Part shown: one piece after another, positions 1 through 11,689 of the stretch | How positions within the stretch are numbered: position 1 is the first letter of the stretch | Layout: every line of letters starts with the position of its first letter | From: Apostichopus japonicus | Lineage: Eukaryota > Echinodermata > Holothuroidea > Aspidochirotida > Stichopodidae | Length of the DNA: 64,000 nt | Direction of reading: 5' to 3' | Assembly: GCF_037975245.1 (NCBI RefSeq) | Contig: NC_092575.1 | Span: forward strand, 11,304,501 to 11,368,500 | Program-made: the position numbers and the translations under genes | The notes under the pieces: generated by a model | What the model was told of the DNA's origin: nothing | Database searches by the model: none | What the model saw: the letters and a program-made list of their open reading frames with translations, nothing else

Positions 1-15
1 CCGCGTCGGATTATT

Positions 16-2796
16 TTAATCCGATTCCGTCGTAATTGTAAAGGAATTGTTTTGGTTTATCTGGGACGGCAAATCGTTTCTGATGTTTAAACCGAATGGT
101 GCCGTGGTCTTTAGGTTTAGTTCCCAGAAATTTTCTTTCGCTTTCCTAGATTTATCTGTCCAAGAATCGTTCTGGTCAATGGCAATAACACGCAAATTCT
201 CAATTGAATGATTTTGGAGATTGAAGTGATTTGCAACAGGTTGGTAGATCTTTTTTGTTTTGATCGCCGATCTATGTTGTGTCATTCTCATTCTAAGAGT
301 GTTTTTTGACTCTCCAATGTATTGTAAGTTACAAATATTGCAGTAGATGAGGTAAATGACATTTTTGGATAGGCAGTTAATTTTGTGCCGAATTTGGAAC
401 GTGCGTTTGGTTTGGTTGCTCCGAAAGGCCCCGGTCGAATCGACAAGTAAGCACGTTTTGCAATTTTGTGTACAGGGCGATGATCCTGTAGTTTCTGTTA
501 TGCTTTCCCCTAATGGGGTGTCATCCCGAAAGGATGCCCGAACTAAGATATCCCGTAGGTTGCTGGGTCTTTTAAAAGCGATGACAGGTAATTCTGGGAA
601 TACTGATTTCAGGCGTTCGGTGCCTTGAAGTAGGTGAAAATTCTTCTGAATGATATTAGCCAGTGGTGGGAGACCAGGGTGGAATTCAGTAACCAATGGT
701 ACCCTTTTGGAACTGGTTTGACGAGTTTTGTACGTCAATGTTTCGGTACGGGGTTTGCTTTTAGCCTTTTTGATGGCATTTTCAATAGTACCCCGAAAAT
801 ACTGTCTGTTTAAGAGGTGTTGTGACAGTTCTTTAGTGCGTGAATCAAAATCGACTTCAGAGGAGCAAATGCGTCGAATGCGCAACGCTTGACTGTACGG
901 AATATTTCTGGTACAGTGACGTGGATGGCAACTGCTTGGTAAGAGGTAGTTGTGCTTGTTCGTGGGTTTATTGAACAAGTCTGTTTTGAGTGAACCATTT
1001 TGTAGGGTCACGGTGGTGTCCAGAAAGTGAACGCCAAGTCCAGAAAAATCAGCAGTGAATTTGATAGTGTGATGAAACGAGTTTATGTCATCAATGAAGA
1101 GTTTTAGATTTGCCTCACCATGGGTCCATATCATAAAGATATCGTCAATATAACGTAACCACGTGTGTGGTTTCAAGTTTTGTCGAGATAAAAATTCTTT
1201 CTCGAGGTTTCCCATAAAGATGTTGGCAAAAGACGGTGCCATTTTGGTACCCATTGCGGTGCCATGAATTTGGAGGTAGTGTTTGTTGCCAAATACCAGA
1301 TTATTGTTGGTCAAGATGAGTTGCATTAATTCGGCCAATTCTTTCTTCGTGGGGGTTTTGCCACGTTTTGGTTTGAATGCTTTTGTGCAGGCTGAAATGC
1401 CCTCTTCGTTAGGGATATTTGTGTATAACGAAGACACATCCAAGGTAACTAACAGAGAAGATAAGGGAAGATTTTTTATTTCCCCAATTTTCCGGATGAA
1501 ATCCGTAGTGTCCTGCACATAGGACGGTAGGGCCGAAACGAGAGGTTGGATGAGGAGATCCACGAATTTGGAAATTTTTTCAGTCGCTGTGCCATTACCC
1601 GATATTATGGGCCTCCCGGGATTGCCTTCTTTGTGAATTTTAGGCAGAAAATAAAAGCGACCAGGTTTTGGGTCGTTTTCCAGGAGGTATTGGCCTAACT
1701 TGCGGTCAATGGAACCGTTAGAGACTATCTTTTGGATGACTCTTTTCACGTTTTGTGTGATTTCTTGAGTAGGATCAGAATCTAGGAGTTTGTAGTGTTG
1801 AGGGTTGCCGAGTAGTCTGTTGGCTTCCTCTCTGTAGAATTGTTTGCCCATAGCGACAATTGCAGAACCCTTGTCGGCTGGCTTGATGACAATGTCATCG
1901 CGCTTCCGGAGTTCATGAATGGCATGTCTCTCAGTTTTGTTGAGATTGTCGCGGAAGTCTGGGGCGGAGGTGTGTGTTTTAACATCCTCTTCAATGGCCG
2001 AAATAAATGATTCAAGAGGCGCACAATGGGCCTTGGGTGGATTCCACGAGCTTTTTGGCTTAAAATTGGAATCCAAGTCGTTGGTTTGTTGCGTGGTGTT
2101 ATTGCCATTTTCGTCGGCAAAAAATTCACGGAGACGTAAGCGTCGATAGAACAGATTTAGGTCAAGAGAAAGTTTCTGAGCGTTTACTTGCCGTGGTTTA
2201 GGGCAAAAATTTAGACCTTTGGAGAGTAGGTTTGTTTCTCCTGCCGAGAGTTGGCAATCAATGGTAACAACTGCACTTTTGGTGGTGTTGCATGCGGTCT
2301 GTATCTCTTTCCGACGGAATCTGCGAGACCTGGTTCTTTTTGAGGTTTCAAGTTGGGTTTCACCAGAAGACTTAACTCTTTGCGTGACATTATCCCTCTT
2401 CAATTTGTGACATTGTCTTGAAGCTAGGGTATGTGAGAGGTTCAAGCAAATTTTGGAGATGGAGTCAAGCTTTCTTTCGAACTCGTTCTTGGGGAGTTCT
2501 TTTTGCAGTTTTCTGGTTTTGGAATCAATTTGCTGGCTAAGTTCGTGAATTGTTTTGCGACAAATACTTATTTGCACAGCCGTTAATTCAAGCGAAGCAT
2601 TCTTCAGGATTCCTTTCCAATTGGCAAAGCTGTCGCTATCAGAAAGTGGTAAACCAGCACGGACCTTGATTTTAAGTCCTTTTGGTACCGTTTTGTTTTT
2701 ACGGTATAGTCTGTAGTTGGAAAGATGATGCCGATACCTAACCCGTTTTTCGGAAAGGCGTCGAAGCGTTTTCAAAGTTTCAAAGGTGCTCTCCAT
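16..2796 (-). CDS. Penelope-like element polyprotein (reverse transcriptase + GIY-YIG endonuclease)
   Basis: A single uninterrupted ORF. The first ATG is at 2796 (926 residues); the open frame extends 7 codons upstream without an ATG. Residue numbers here count from the open-frame start at 2817. Seen: an RT core with the motif-A-like segment DVSSLYTNIP (about 460-469), MAPSFANIFMG (about 526-536), and the catalytic YIDD box at 556-559. A cysteine knuckle CTQNCKTC (782-789) follows. The C-terminal GIY-YIG nuclease has VIYLIYC...LQYIGESK (about 820-839), an R-x-R-x(4)-H stretch (841-848) and a conserved-looking Glu near 896-899. This order (RT, Cys motif, GIY-YIG) is diagnostic of endonuclease-plus Penelope-like retroelements (Neptune/Poseidon type). 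The ORF has no stops or frameshifts, so the insertion is young and perhaps active. The stop codon is TAA at 16-18; the 3' UTR and termini lie outside the window. The exact PLE clade cannot be set by eye. Confidence 0.93.
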   Translation of the reverse strand: MESTFETLKTLRRLSEKRVRYRHHLSNYRLYRKNKTVPKGLKIKVRAGLPLSDSDSFANWKGILKNASLELTAVQISICRKTIHELSQQIDSKTRKLQKELPKNEFERKLDSISKICLNLSHTLASRQCHKLKRDNVTQRVKSSGETQLETSKRTRSRRFRRKEIQTACNTTKSAVVTIDCQLSAGETNLLSKGLNFCPKPRQVNAQKLSLDLNLFYRRLRLREFFADENGNNTTQQTNDLDSNFKPKSSWNPPKAHCAPLESFISAIEEDVKTHTSAPDFRDNLNKTERHAIHELRKRDDIVIKPADKGSAIVAMGKQFYREEANRLLGNPQHYKLLDSDPTQEITQNVKRVIQKIVSNGSIDRKLGQYLLENDPKPGRFYFLPKIHKEGNPGRPIISGNGTATEKISKFVDLLIQPLVSALPSYVQDTTDFIRKIGEIKNLPLSSLLVTLDVSSLYTNIPNEEGISACTKAFKPKRGKTPTKKELAELMQLILTNNNLVFGNKHYLQIHGTAMGTKMAPSFANIFMGNLEKEFLSRQNLKPHTWLRYIDDIFMIWTHGEANLKLFIDDINSFHHTIKFTADFSGLGVHFLDTTVTLQNGSLKTDLFNKPTNKHNYLLPSSCHPRHCTRNIPYSQALRIRRICSSEVDFDSRTKELSQHLLNRQYFRGTIENAIKKAKSKPRTETLTYKTRQTSSKRVPLVTEFHPGLPPLANIIQKNFHLLQGTERLKSVFPELPVIAFKRPSNLRDILVRASFRDDTPLGESITETTGSSPCTQNCKTCLLVDSTGAFRSNQTKRTFQIRHKINCLSKNVIYLIYCNICNLQYIGESKNTLRMRMTQHRSAIKTKKIYQPVANHFNLQNHSIENLRVIAIDQNDSWTDKSRKAKENFWELNLKTTAPFGLNIRNDLPSQINQNNSFTITTESD

Positions 2797-2917
2797 TTTG
2801 AAGCATAGTTGGATCAATTAGATACCAACAGTGAAAGATATAGATAGGAATAACGGAAAAACTGTTAAACAACTATGCTGCATTTAGAGAAAGGCTGGAT
2901 CTCGAGTGAGATACAAT

Positions 2918-3431
<514 letters not shown>

Positions 3432-3869
3432 ACATATATATTTTGCCTCACGCTGTGTACAAAACCTGACAGTAAAAGTAAATAAAGACAAACATCAACT
3501 ATTTCAGTGTAAGAGCACTTGTTTGCAGGATTCATGTATATCCCTCACACACAAGGCCCTACAACCCATCCAGGCAGTTTGCATTCCAGACAGACGGAAT
3601 AGTCTATTATTTACTAGGTGTTGCTTTAACATGAAGAACTGTCTGAAAACTACGAATGCATATATATGATATTACTTAGGTTAGCCACAGGGAGGGATTA
3701 CAGCAGGATCGTAAACTTTTACCTTTTGACATTTCACTTTGCACCTATTGAGTACCTACTCATATTTGTGATGTTGTGAGTCTTTATCAAACAATAGGTT
3801 AGTCCAAGTTTTAATGCTTTTGGTTCTTTCACTCATGTTCTACAGGATTACAATTTCCTTCAATCGTCC
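3432..3869. other. 5' flank of Ig gene copy A
   Basis: There is no ORF. From about 3670 the sequence aligns with 16440-16679 upstream of copy B and, from about 30397, with the flank of copy C. The conserved elements include a CAGGGAGGGA stretch and the sequence just before the start exon. It may hold the promoter, but no clear TATA box was identified. Confidence 0.5.
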
Positions 3870-6800
3870 ATGATGCCGGTCTTGAAACAGCTATGGATAA
3901 TCGTCACTATGTGCATTCTACACGGTAGGACAAAAAGTCAAGTTCTTTGTTTTTGAATAGTAATAGTTTATGTAACCTGGAACTAATAGAGTTCAATAGG
4001 TTTCACCTTCACAATAAGTCTTTGGGATATACGTCTTATATGCCTTAAATCTTGGTGTTTGAGAAAACTATGATTTTTGTTTCGTAATCATTTCGGTTGA
4101 GGCACGTATGTATTATTGCAATGTTAGTTTTTACATTTTATCGGTTAAATGAAGAAAAAATAATTATCCGTCAACGTTTGCTTCAAATCGAATTTTGTAA
4201 GCCACAATGCAATAGGTTATACAATTATTAGATGAGTCGTTTACATTTCAGTAAAGGTTTAGTTTAGACCGGTGCAAGACATGACTGGCTATTAATTAAT
4301 TAAGAAGTTTGTGAATGCATACCTCTTTCAGTTACTTGTTGAAATGCAGGTTTACTAAAGAAGGGACAAAATGTCGTTGTTTTAATACAGAGAATACTAA
4401 TTGCTATTTCTAAATACAAATAAAACAAAACTGTTAGCAAACTGCTCATCCACTAAAGAGCATGTGTAAAGAGAATGTGTAAAAGTAAGTTGGCCTGACG
4501 TTACGATCCTAGCAGGATCTTTTTTCAGAGGCTAAATGACAAGCTTGTCATTAGCCTCTAAAGAAGACCCTGCTAGGATTGAAAAGTCAGGCCAACTTAC
4601 TTTTACACATGCTTATTGCTATCAATATTAATTTATTTTATTTTAATTCCCAACACAACCGTTTTAGGTACTAAAAGTGTTTTGACAGACTGTACAAGTC
4701 ACCAAAATGCACGAATCGGCAGTAGTTGGAAAATTGACTGCAGGCTACAAGGAGATTGGAGCGAAGTTAAATATTACCACGATAACCCAGTCGAAAGAAA
4801 TTTACTAATTATGTCTAATCAAGGTAAGCCTTCAACATGTGTAAGAGTGAGTTATTCCCACGAGTATCCCATTAATACACAATTATATAGTAAATATACG
4901 TTATTCGATACATTTTTACTTTTTCAATTCAGCTTTCTTTCTTTTTGTATGATTGCTTTTTGATGATGGTGATAGTTTATAATGCCTAATAGGAGTTGAT
5001 TAAATCTTAAAAGGTGACAATGTATATTTTCAAGGAATAATTGATATCCCTCTGTATGAATGTATAGGTAAAGGTAGAGGTAAATGGAAAGGCGTGGGTT
5101 GACACAAGTGAGAACAATCAAGAGACAAAATGAGACAATATAATGATTGAAATTTATCAAACTAGGCAGGCAGTTTAAAAAAAAACTTTAATTTTTTAAA
5201 ATAAGGTTAAATTGAATAACGTGATGTACATGGTTTGCCGTACACACAATATATCACAAGTCATGTACAGCGAGAACAATTGATCAACTCGTGACTGTAC
5301 AATTATACGCTTACTTACTCTTAAGGAAGGAAACGGCTGTTTAAATATAATGAGAAGCCGCATTAGCACATCCGTAAAATTATTATATTACAAGCTTCAG
5401 GAAGTATAGGTAAAGGTAGAGGTAAAGGGAAAGGCGTGCGTTGACACAAGTGAGAACAATCAAGAAACAAAATGAGACAATTTAATGATTGAAATATATC
5501 AAACTAGGCAGGCAGTTTAAATTTGTCTAATAAATAACGTGATTTACCAGGTTTGCCGTATACACAATATATCACAGGTCATGAACAGCGAGATCAATTG
5601 ATCAACTCGTGACTGTACAATATACTCTTACTTACTCTCAAGGAAGTAAACGGCTGTTTAAATATAATGAGAAGCCGCATCAGCACATCCGTAAAGGACA
5701 TATTACAAAGCCTCAGGAAGTAATATTCCAAACATAGGCTATCAGTGACATTCCCCGTCCATATCCATATAATAGGTTTGTCAGATATAAATGAAGTTTG
5801 TGAATGCCAATATCAATGTTAATGAAGGTGATATTATGTAGTATATTTACATACATTTTATGAACTTGATATGACTTTATGGATTCCCTTCATATCCTCC
5901 ACATCAAACTTGAGATAATTCGAATATGGGCCAGATATAATATCCATATAAAACTATTAAAACCTTTGGCCATACATAATATAGAGTTAACAAAGTTGAA
6001 CCCTTATATCATTATATAAGACTTTATATGGCTTTATCTGGATTCAATATTTATTGTCCACATGAAACATATATGAATTTGTTTTATATGGTTCATATAC
6101 AAATATCATGTTCAGTTTAAGGTTTTTATATAAAATTCCCGATGCAACAGCAATATGTATGAAAATATTAGCTTTATATGTAGTATACCTTAGCAAGTTG
6201 TGCAGTACATGGGTCTGGTTAAAGTACAGTACATTACGATACCGAGATATCTAACTGGATGCATTGGAAAAACAGTAACTCTCCTAAATGTACACACCGT
6301 GGCTGTAGGCCTACTAATGTTACTGCTAGTAGTACAGTGGGCCGTGGGCTAAGCTAATTCGTGAATACCGCACAATGCTGTACTCTATGAAAACACTCTG
6401 TTGTCATATTCTTTAACTATAGTCAATAAACAAGCATAAGAGCTAAGAATTACTTATTTATTTGGGGGTTGTGGGTTGTTTTGAAACTATGAGTCTTTTT
6501 GTTTTAAATTTAATATAAAAAACTTTTAACAGGATATGCTGGATATGTCATTCTGAGTATGAAATGTTCTGGCTGGAGAATCTTTTAACCTCTTTGACAT
6601 ATTGGCTCGCTTTTTTATGTCAGATATTATACGTCATCTCAATTCTACTCCACTTTCAAGATAACGAGCATAGATTTGGAGTGGGGCGCGACATCGGTAC
6701 CCTGGATATTGATGAAGATGGCGCCATGGTTATCAACAATGTTACAATAGATCTTATATCTTTGTATACGTTGATATACACCGACAGAGACGGACATGAT

Positions 6801-9800
6801 TATCAACATGAATTTATAATTATAGGTAATGTTAGTACCATTCATTTAAAGAGAACATTTTTATAGAAACAAGTTCCTCTAATATCGAGGAAGAAAAATG
6901 TTGATCTTGTTATTACTTCACGGTTAGGTACAGCAGCAAAGCAATCATAAATGACGTTAAAAAATATATAAACTGAGAAAATGCAAATACGAATTTGCTT
7001 ATACTGATTTACACGTAAAAACAACTTCCTTGAGCTATGTCATGAAAATTTGTATGATTGCAGAAGAATGTATCTTTGAAATAATAGAGCATAAAATGTG
7101 ATTTTACTGACTCACACCAATCAGGTTACAGCTTCCTCATCGTTTTCACTTTTTTTCGCAGATTGCCCTGGCATTACTGTTTACGCCCATCGTGGATCCG
7201 ACGCACTCATAAATTGTTACTTTCCTCAGTCTCAAAGGGTGTATTGGTACGATTCAACGTCACGTAATGCACGACCAATCGCAAGTCTTGAAGGAGGCCG
7301 GAAGGCGGGGTCAGGAGTCTCTGCTGGGAAATACGATATTACCAATACCTGTGGTCTGCTGATAAGGAATACTACTTTCAGCGACGAAAAAACATACCGT
7401 GTTATAGTTATTGTATCCAATATACATACATTAACAACAGATCAGAAAGTCGTTATTTATGGTAAGTCAGTGTTTTATATAAAGGTATGAGAATAACCCT
7501 AGCTGTAAACTGCCATTATTTTGACCTGCCATAGAAATTCGGTCCGGAGATAAAACTGTACCTACCAAACTCAGTACCATAATGCACCATGTAATCCAGT
7601 TTTCTAAGAAAGAAAAAAAGTAAAAAGGCCTGTGTTGGAATGTATAAGTTATAGTTTTAATGTGTTGTTTGTAGCAGGATCTTCTTCAACGACAAACTGA
7701 ATTGAAAACAGTTTCAATATGCATTCGAGTGAGATTCTGCCATTATCGACACTTCAGGTACCCTTACTTGTTTACGTAATCTGGTTTTCTAAGGGTTTCG
7801 TTTATTCTACAGCAAGCGTCGAAACAGCGGTATTGTCAGTAGATATTTGCGAGGGAAGAAACTTCTGTTTAGTGCAGCTACAAGATCCGACATTTTTTAT
7901 GTGTCGGGAAACAAATACAGGACCTCATACGTTACTGAGCTGGACAAGGAACACATCAAACGGTACACGATTAGTTAATACTTCTAAGTCCTTTGATGGA
8001 AACATGTACGAGGCATTCGTATCAACGAATGTAAATCTTAACTCGACAGACCGACTATATGTTTACATCTGTAACTCTATAATAGATATTCCAGCTAAGC
8101 CATTAAGACAAATAGTTGTAATGGTCGAAGATGAGAGTAAGGACTACATCACTACTCTGTTGAAACCGACATATTATAAGGCATATGATGACGTCAGGTT
8201 AGTCTGCACCAATAAGAATCCTTTGTTCATATTATGGAAAAGAAACCACGAAACTATTGGATACTACCACGAAGGCAAATCGGATGTATTGAAACCTGGT
8301 TACGAGCTTGATAAGGATGGATCGTTGCTCATTAACAAATTCTCATATACACACGAAGGTGAATATGTTTGTATCTACAACAATGGTAAAGTCGAGGAAG
8401 TACAGCAACATAATATCAAGACCCTTGGTGAGTGCATTTATTCTTTCAAAGTATCTTTAAATTTATGTATGATATACCCTACTTTCTCATATTGATTTCC
8501 GAATATGATCCTGGTTTTAAATTCCTTTCAGGGGCTCTTATCTGACGGCCCCAATATGAGATACAACGTCATAAGTAAACGTTAATTGGTCTGCAACATG
8601 ATATTAAGGTCTCAAAGTCACTGATACATACCATTCAATAAAAATCCTTGCTTCATATTAACTAATTACAGTGTCATAGTATTGCTAAAGCTAGCTATAT
8701 CATGACTAACAATCTCAAGATAAAGAGGTATATTGTCTTTCTAATGAACAAAACTTTATCTTCATCATGCCAATCGATCGGTAGGTAGAACGTTTGGAAT
8801 ATATATTGGAATCTTCGTCGTATCCGTAGTAATAATCAAAAAATAGCAATCTGCATCATGAAAATGGAAAACAAAGTTAAGAACTATACCGTTCATAATT
8901 TTCTCTTTTCTATTCATTAGTTACACCAATCAATCCTACACCTTCTATCGTTGGATGCTCAGAGCCATTGGATTGCACATTTAATGTTACAAGCAGTGGA
9001 TATCTGACATGTGTAATAGAGGGCGTTCTTCCAATCGTGTACCCGAAATGGATCAACTATGAATATATCTCTTCCAGAATTACTTTCAGTCAACCACAGC
9101 TAATAGTGAGAAATGTTGGGTCTTTGTTTAACTTATACTTGACTACTTACTACGAAATAACGACTGACCAGGAGCGTTATGAAAGTGAGGCAGACGAAGA
9201 CTGGCAGGCTTATGACGTCACAGCGTCCTGCTATGTGAACTACGAGGTTATTGGAAAACACAAGACAGACGTTACGCTGCATCTCCAGAAACGTACGTCA
9301 GGTGACTTCATACAATGTATAAGCTTGATGAGGAGATAAACTGTTACTGTATGATGATGCAAAAGAACTGTCAATTGAAATTAGTCCACCCCATTGGAGC
9401 TTGTTGAAACATTCTTTTTCTGGGAAGTGATCTTCAAGTAACAATATATGGAAGGGAAATGACTCATTTTTCAGCAGTTGGTTTTAGGTGTAGGGCGAAG
9501 GTGGAGAGGGGGTTATTTGGGGAGGGGGACTGTGGGGAGGGGGACATTAAAGGAGAAGCCAATTCCCCAACCCATGCAGACTGATGTGATAAATATGCTT
9601 GTGATGAATAACTCACACCTTATAAATAAATCGTCCGTTTTAAATGATCGCACTGTAAACATATCGAGCTTCATAAAATGACATAAAGATAAACAGAAAC
9701 TAAACGTAAAAGACCCCTCGTGGCACCCCCTTTTGGTTCCGAAATCACCGAATTTAAATATTTCAGAAAACCTAATACGGACAGTTACATATGGAGAGCA

Positions 9801-10456
9801 AAATGGTATATTACCACAACCGTGACGTTAGGATTTTCTTTGCATTCAGAATAGTTACAGGCAACTCAAGGAAGTTGAAACTCACAAATCATGCGTTCGG
9901 ATGAAACTTTATGCAGATTAGCATTTTTTCAGCTTAGGTTTAATTTTTCAGCTACTAAGTGTGCATCAATCGTCGTCAGACATAATATCTATCCTTTTGA
10001 TTTGTTTCTTACAGCTGTAAAAGAGGATAGGATAAGAGAGAGGTTTGGAGGTATGTTTAAACATGCTGATAATTTTGCAATATTTCAAATATTAACATCG
10101 AAAATGAAAGTTCCGTGACGTGATATTTATAAGTACATGTTAACCTTACTACGTTATTTGTTACAGAGTGACTCAACAGTTTCCTTTCCTGTTAACGTCA
10201 TATTGATGAGTATATCTAGAAACTGATTTTGGTGGGTCATTGCATGGGTATACTTTCATTTCTGGTAAGTATAATTAGCACACAACATTTGATGCTATAT
10301 TAGTGTTAACAACCATTTCTCGTTTTTATTCCAGCAAATAATAACTGGGTGTGTGTCATCCCAGTCAGTGTAATGGCTGTCATTATGATTATTGCTTTCT
10401 GCTTTTCAAAATGGCAAAGCAAAAAAGGGGACCTGCGTCAACAAGAATACATCTGA
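3870..10456 (+). CDS. Five-Ig-domain type I membrane protein, copy A (spliced, 8 exons)
   Basis: Exons read by eye with GT-AG borders, all introns phase 1: 3870-3924, 4668-4823, 6661-6825, 7162-7461, 7813-8427, 8921-9292, 10015-10050, 10335-10456. They sum to 1821 nt, 606 residues and a TGA. Exon 1 is a signal peptide (hydrophobic LWIIVTMCIL). Domains: D1 19-125 (split over exons 2-3), D2 126-225 (exon 4), D3 and D4 226-430 (both in exon 5), D5 431-554 (exon 6), a short stalk, a transmembrane helix about 572-590 and a 16-residue tail ending QQEYI. D4 has the textbook C...W...Y-x-C pattern. D3 and D5 share C-x5-C-x11-C before the F-strand Cys. D1 and D2 lack the F-strand Cys. Many N-x-S/T sites are present. 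It is probably a cell-surface receptor or adhesion molecule; the ligand is unknown and no named family is recognised. The nearly identical copy B supports the exon model. Confidence 0.8.
4478..4613. repeat. Foldback repeat with hammerhead-like arms, intron 1 of copy A
   Basis: A long inverted repeat: GTAAAAGTAAGTTGGCCTGA at the left is answered by its reverse complement at the right, around an AAGCTT centre near 4542. Each arm holds a GATCCTAGCAGGATC mini-hairpin. Compared with copy B (17296-17421) the core bases are degraded here: the right arm has CTAAAGA and GAAAAGTC where the hammerhead consensus needs CTGANGA and GAAAC. Present in all three Ig copies, so it predates the duplication. Confidence 0.75.
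5060..5705. repeat. Direct duplication of about 340 bp in intron 2 of copy A
   Basis: The block 5065-5400 (from GGTAAAGGTAGAGG to CACATCCGTAAAA) is repeated at 5408-5697 with several substitutions and the loss of an A/T-rich stretch. Copies B (about 17887-18175) and C (about 31770-32090) have this block once, so the doubling is specific to copy A. The rest of intron 2 (5706-6660) is A/T-rich and non-coding. Confidence 0.75.
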
Positions 10457-10733
10457 TGCCGAGAATAATTATAAGAACAACGGTGAAGACAACCCAGCCA
10501 AGACAATTGAGATTTAAGAGAAAGAGAACTGTAAAGAACGACATGGATCCATTAGTCATTAAAGATAACATGTCTTTAGTGATAACATTCATGGAGAACG
10601 AAAAAAAATACTTCATCATTGATATCTTTTTCTGCAGTTAGTAAGAAGTACTGCTTGTGGTACCATTTGATGAAGTCAATGTTTTTTTAACTATATACAT
10701 AAATCTTGTAAAATATGTTATAAAATAACTTAA

Positions 10734-10804
<71 letters not shown>

Positions 10805-10934
10805 ATATGTTATATATGTTATGGTATATATGTTATGGTATATATATATGTGTTATGGTATCTCCTCAACATAAACGGGTTATGAAATCAAAAACCGGAT
10901 ATGTAGGTTAAATATTCGAAGATAAACCATAAGA
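10457..10934. other. 3' region of copy A with TA tract
   Basis: The 3' untranslated region follows the TGA at 10454. In another frame the DNA stays open to about 10640 in both copies (see findings). A (TA)n tract lies at about 10735-10801, then TTATATG/TTATGG variants to 10860. Copy B has the same tract much shortened (24681-24697). Confidence 0.6.
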
Positions 10935-11300
10935 TATCTAGTTACACCTAAATTACTGCCCTTGAGTTACTTACTGCCCCTAGGCTTCCTTCTGTCTCTG
11001 AGCTACCAATATAGTGCCCTTGAGATATCTAATTACACCTAAATCACTGCCCTTGAGTTACTTACTGCCCCTGAACTGCCTACTGAATCTGAACTACCTA
11101 TAGTGCCCTTGAGATATCTAATTACACCTAAATCACTGCACTTGAGTTACTTACTGCCCCTGAGCTGCCCACTGAATATGAGCTACCCATAATGCCCTTG
11201 AGATATCTATTGCACCTAAATTACTGCCCCTGGGCTACCCGCTGTCCCCGAGTTATCAACATTTCCTGAGCTTCCTATATTGTCCCATCGGTCCCTGGGA
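10935..11300. repeat. Minisatellite, about 88-bp period, four units (copy A)
   Basis: Units begin GATATCTA(A/G)TTACACCTAAAT at about 10934, 11022, 11112 and 11199 and run through ACTGCCCTTGAGTTACTTACTGCCCC. The last unit is diverged. Copy B holds about three units (24828-25040), so the number changed after duplication. Confidence 0.8.
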
Positions 11301-11607
11301 TACCCACTGGTTCTGAGCTACAATATATCCCTCCACTACCTACCTATATACAATGGTGATTACAAAGCTGAGGGACGAGGACCCTTCTTCCGTCGTCTCT
11401 TCTGTCAGCAATTTCTGTCTGAACGTATATGTGCCCTGACTTAAAGACTTGTATTTTTAGTTCCTCTTGCAAGCAGGAACTCGCGAAGAAGCCGTCATTG
11501 GCTTATCAAAGCCGCAAGCTGGCCGAAGTCAGTCTCTTACATTTATATTTAACGTCCATGATTATGAATTGTCAATTGTCAACAACTCTGTAACTGAACG
11601 ACATACA

Positions 11608-11685
11608 TTAATCTTGGAGTGACTCGAACCGGGCCCTTATGATTGGAAGGCACCGGCGTTAACAACTGAGCTAGCACTCCACTGT
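11608..11685 (-). mobile_element. tRNA-derived SINE head (copy A unit)
   Basis: On the minus strand a tRNA-like sequence begins TGGAGTGCTAGCTCAGTTG (A-box-like) and includes GGTTCGAGTC (B box). The acceptor ends TGGAGTG and CACTCCA pair perfectly, but the T stem does not close, so it is a tRNA-derived repeat or pseudo-tRNA rather than a tRNA gene. The same copy is at 25424-25500, so it predates the duplication. The SINE body probably continues to lower coordinates. Confidence 0.65.
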
Positions 11686-11689
11686 TTTA

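Noticed and set aside
6564-6866. 100-residue ORF as a gene
   Set aside because: Its first third is intron DNA; only 6661-6825 is coding, as exon 3 of the Ig gene.
7719-7812. Upstream ATG as start of a separate two-Ig protein
   Set aside because: Copy B has a 1-nt deletion here that breaks the extension, and an acceptor at 7812 fits the phase-1 exon.
11608-11685. tRNA gene candidate, minus strand
   Set aside because: The acceptor stem is perfect but the T and D stems do not close and it lies in a duplicated repeat; kept as SINE-derived.
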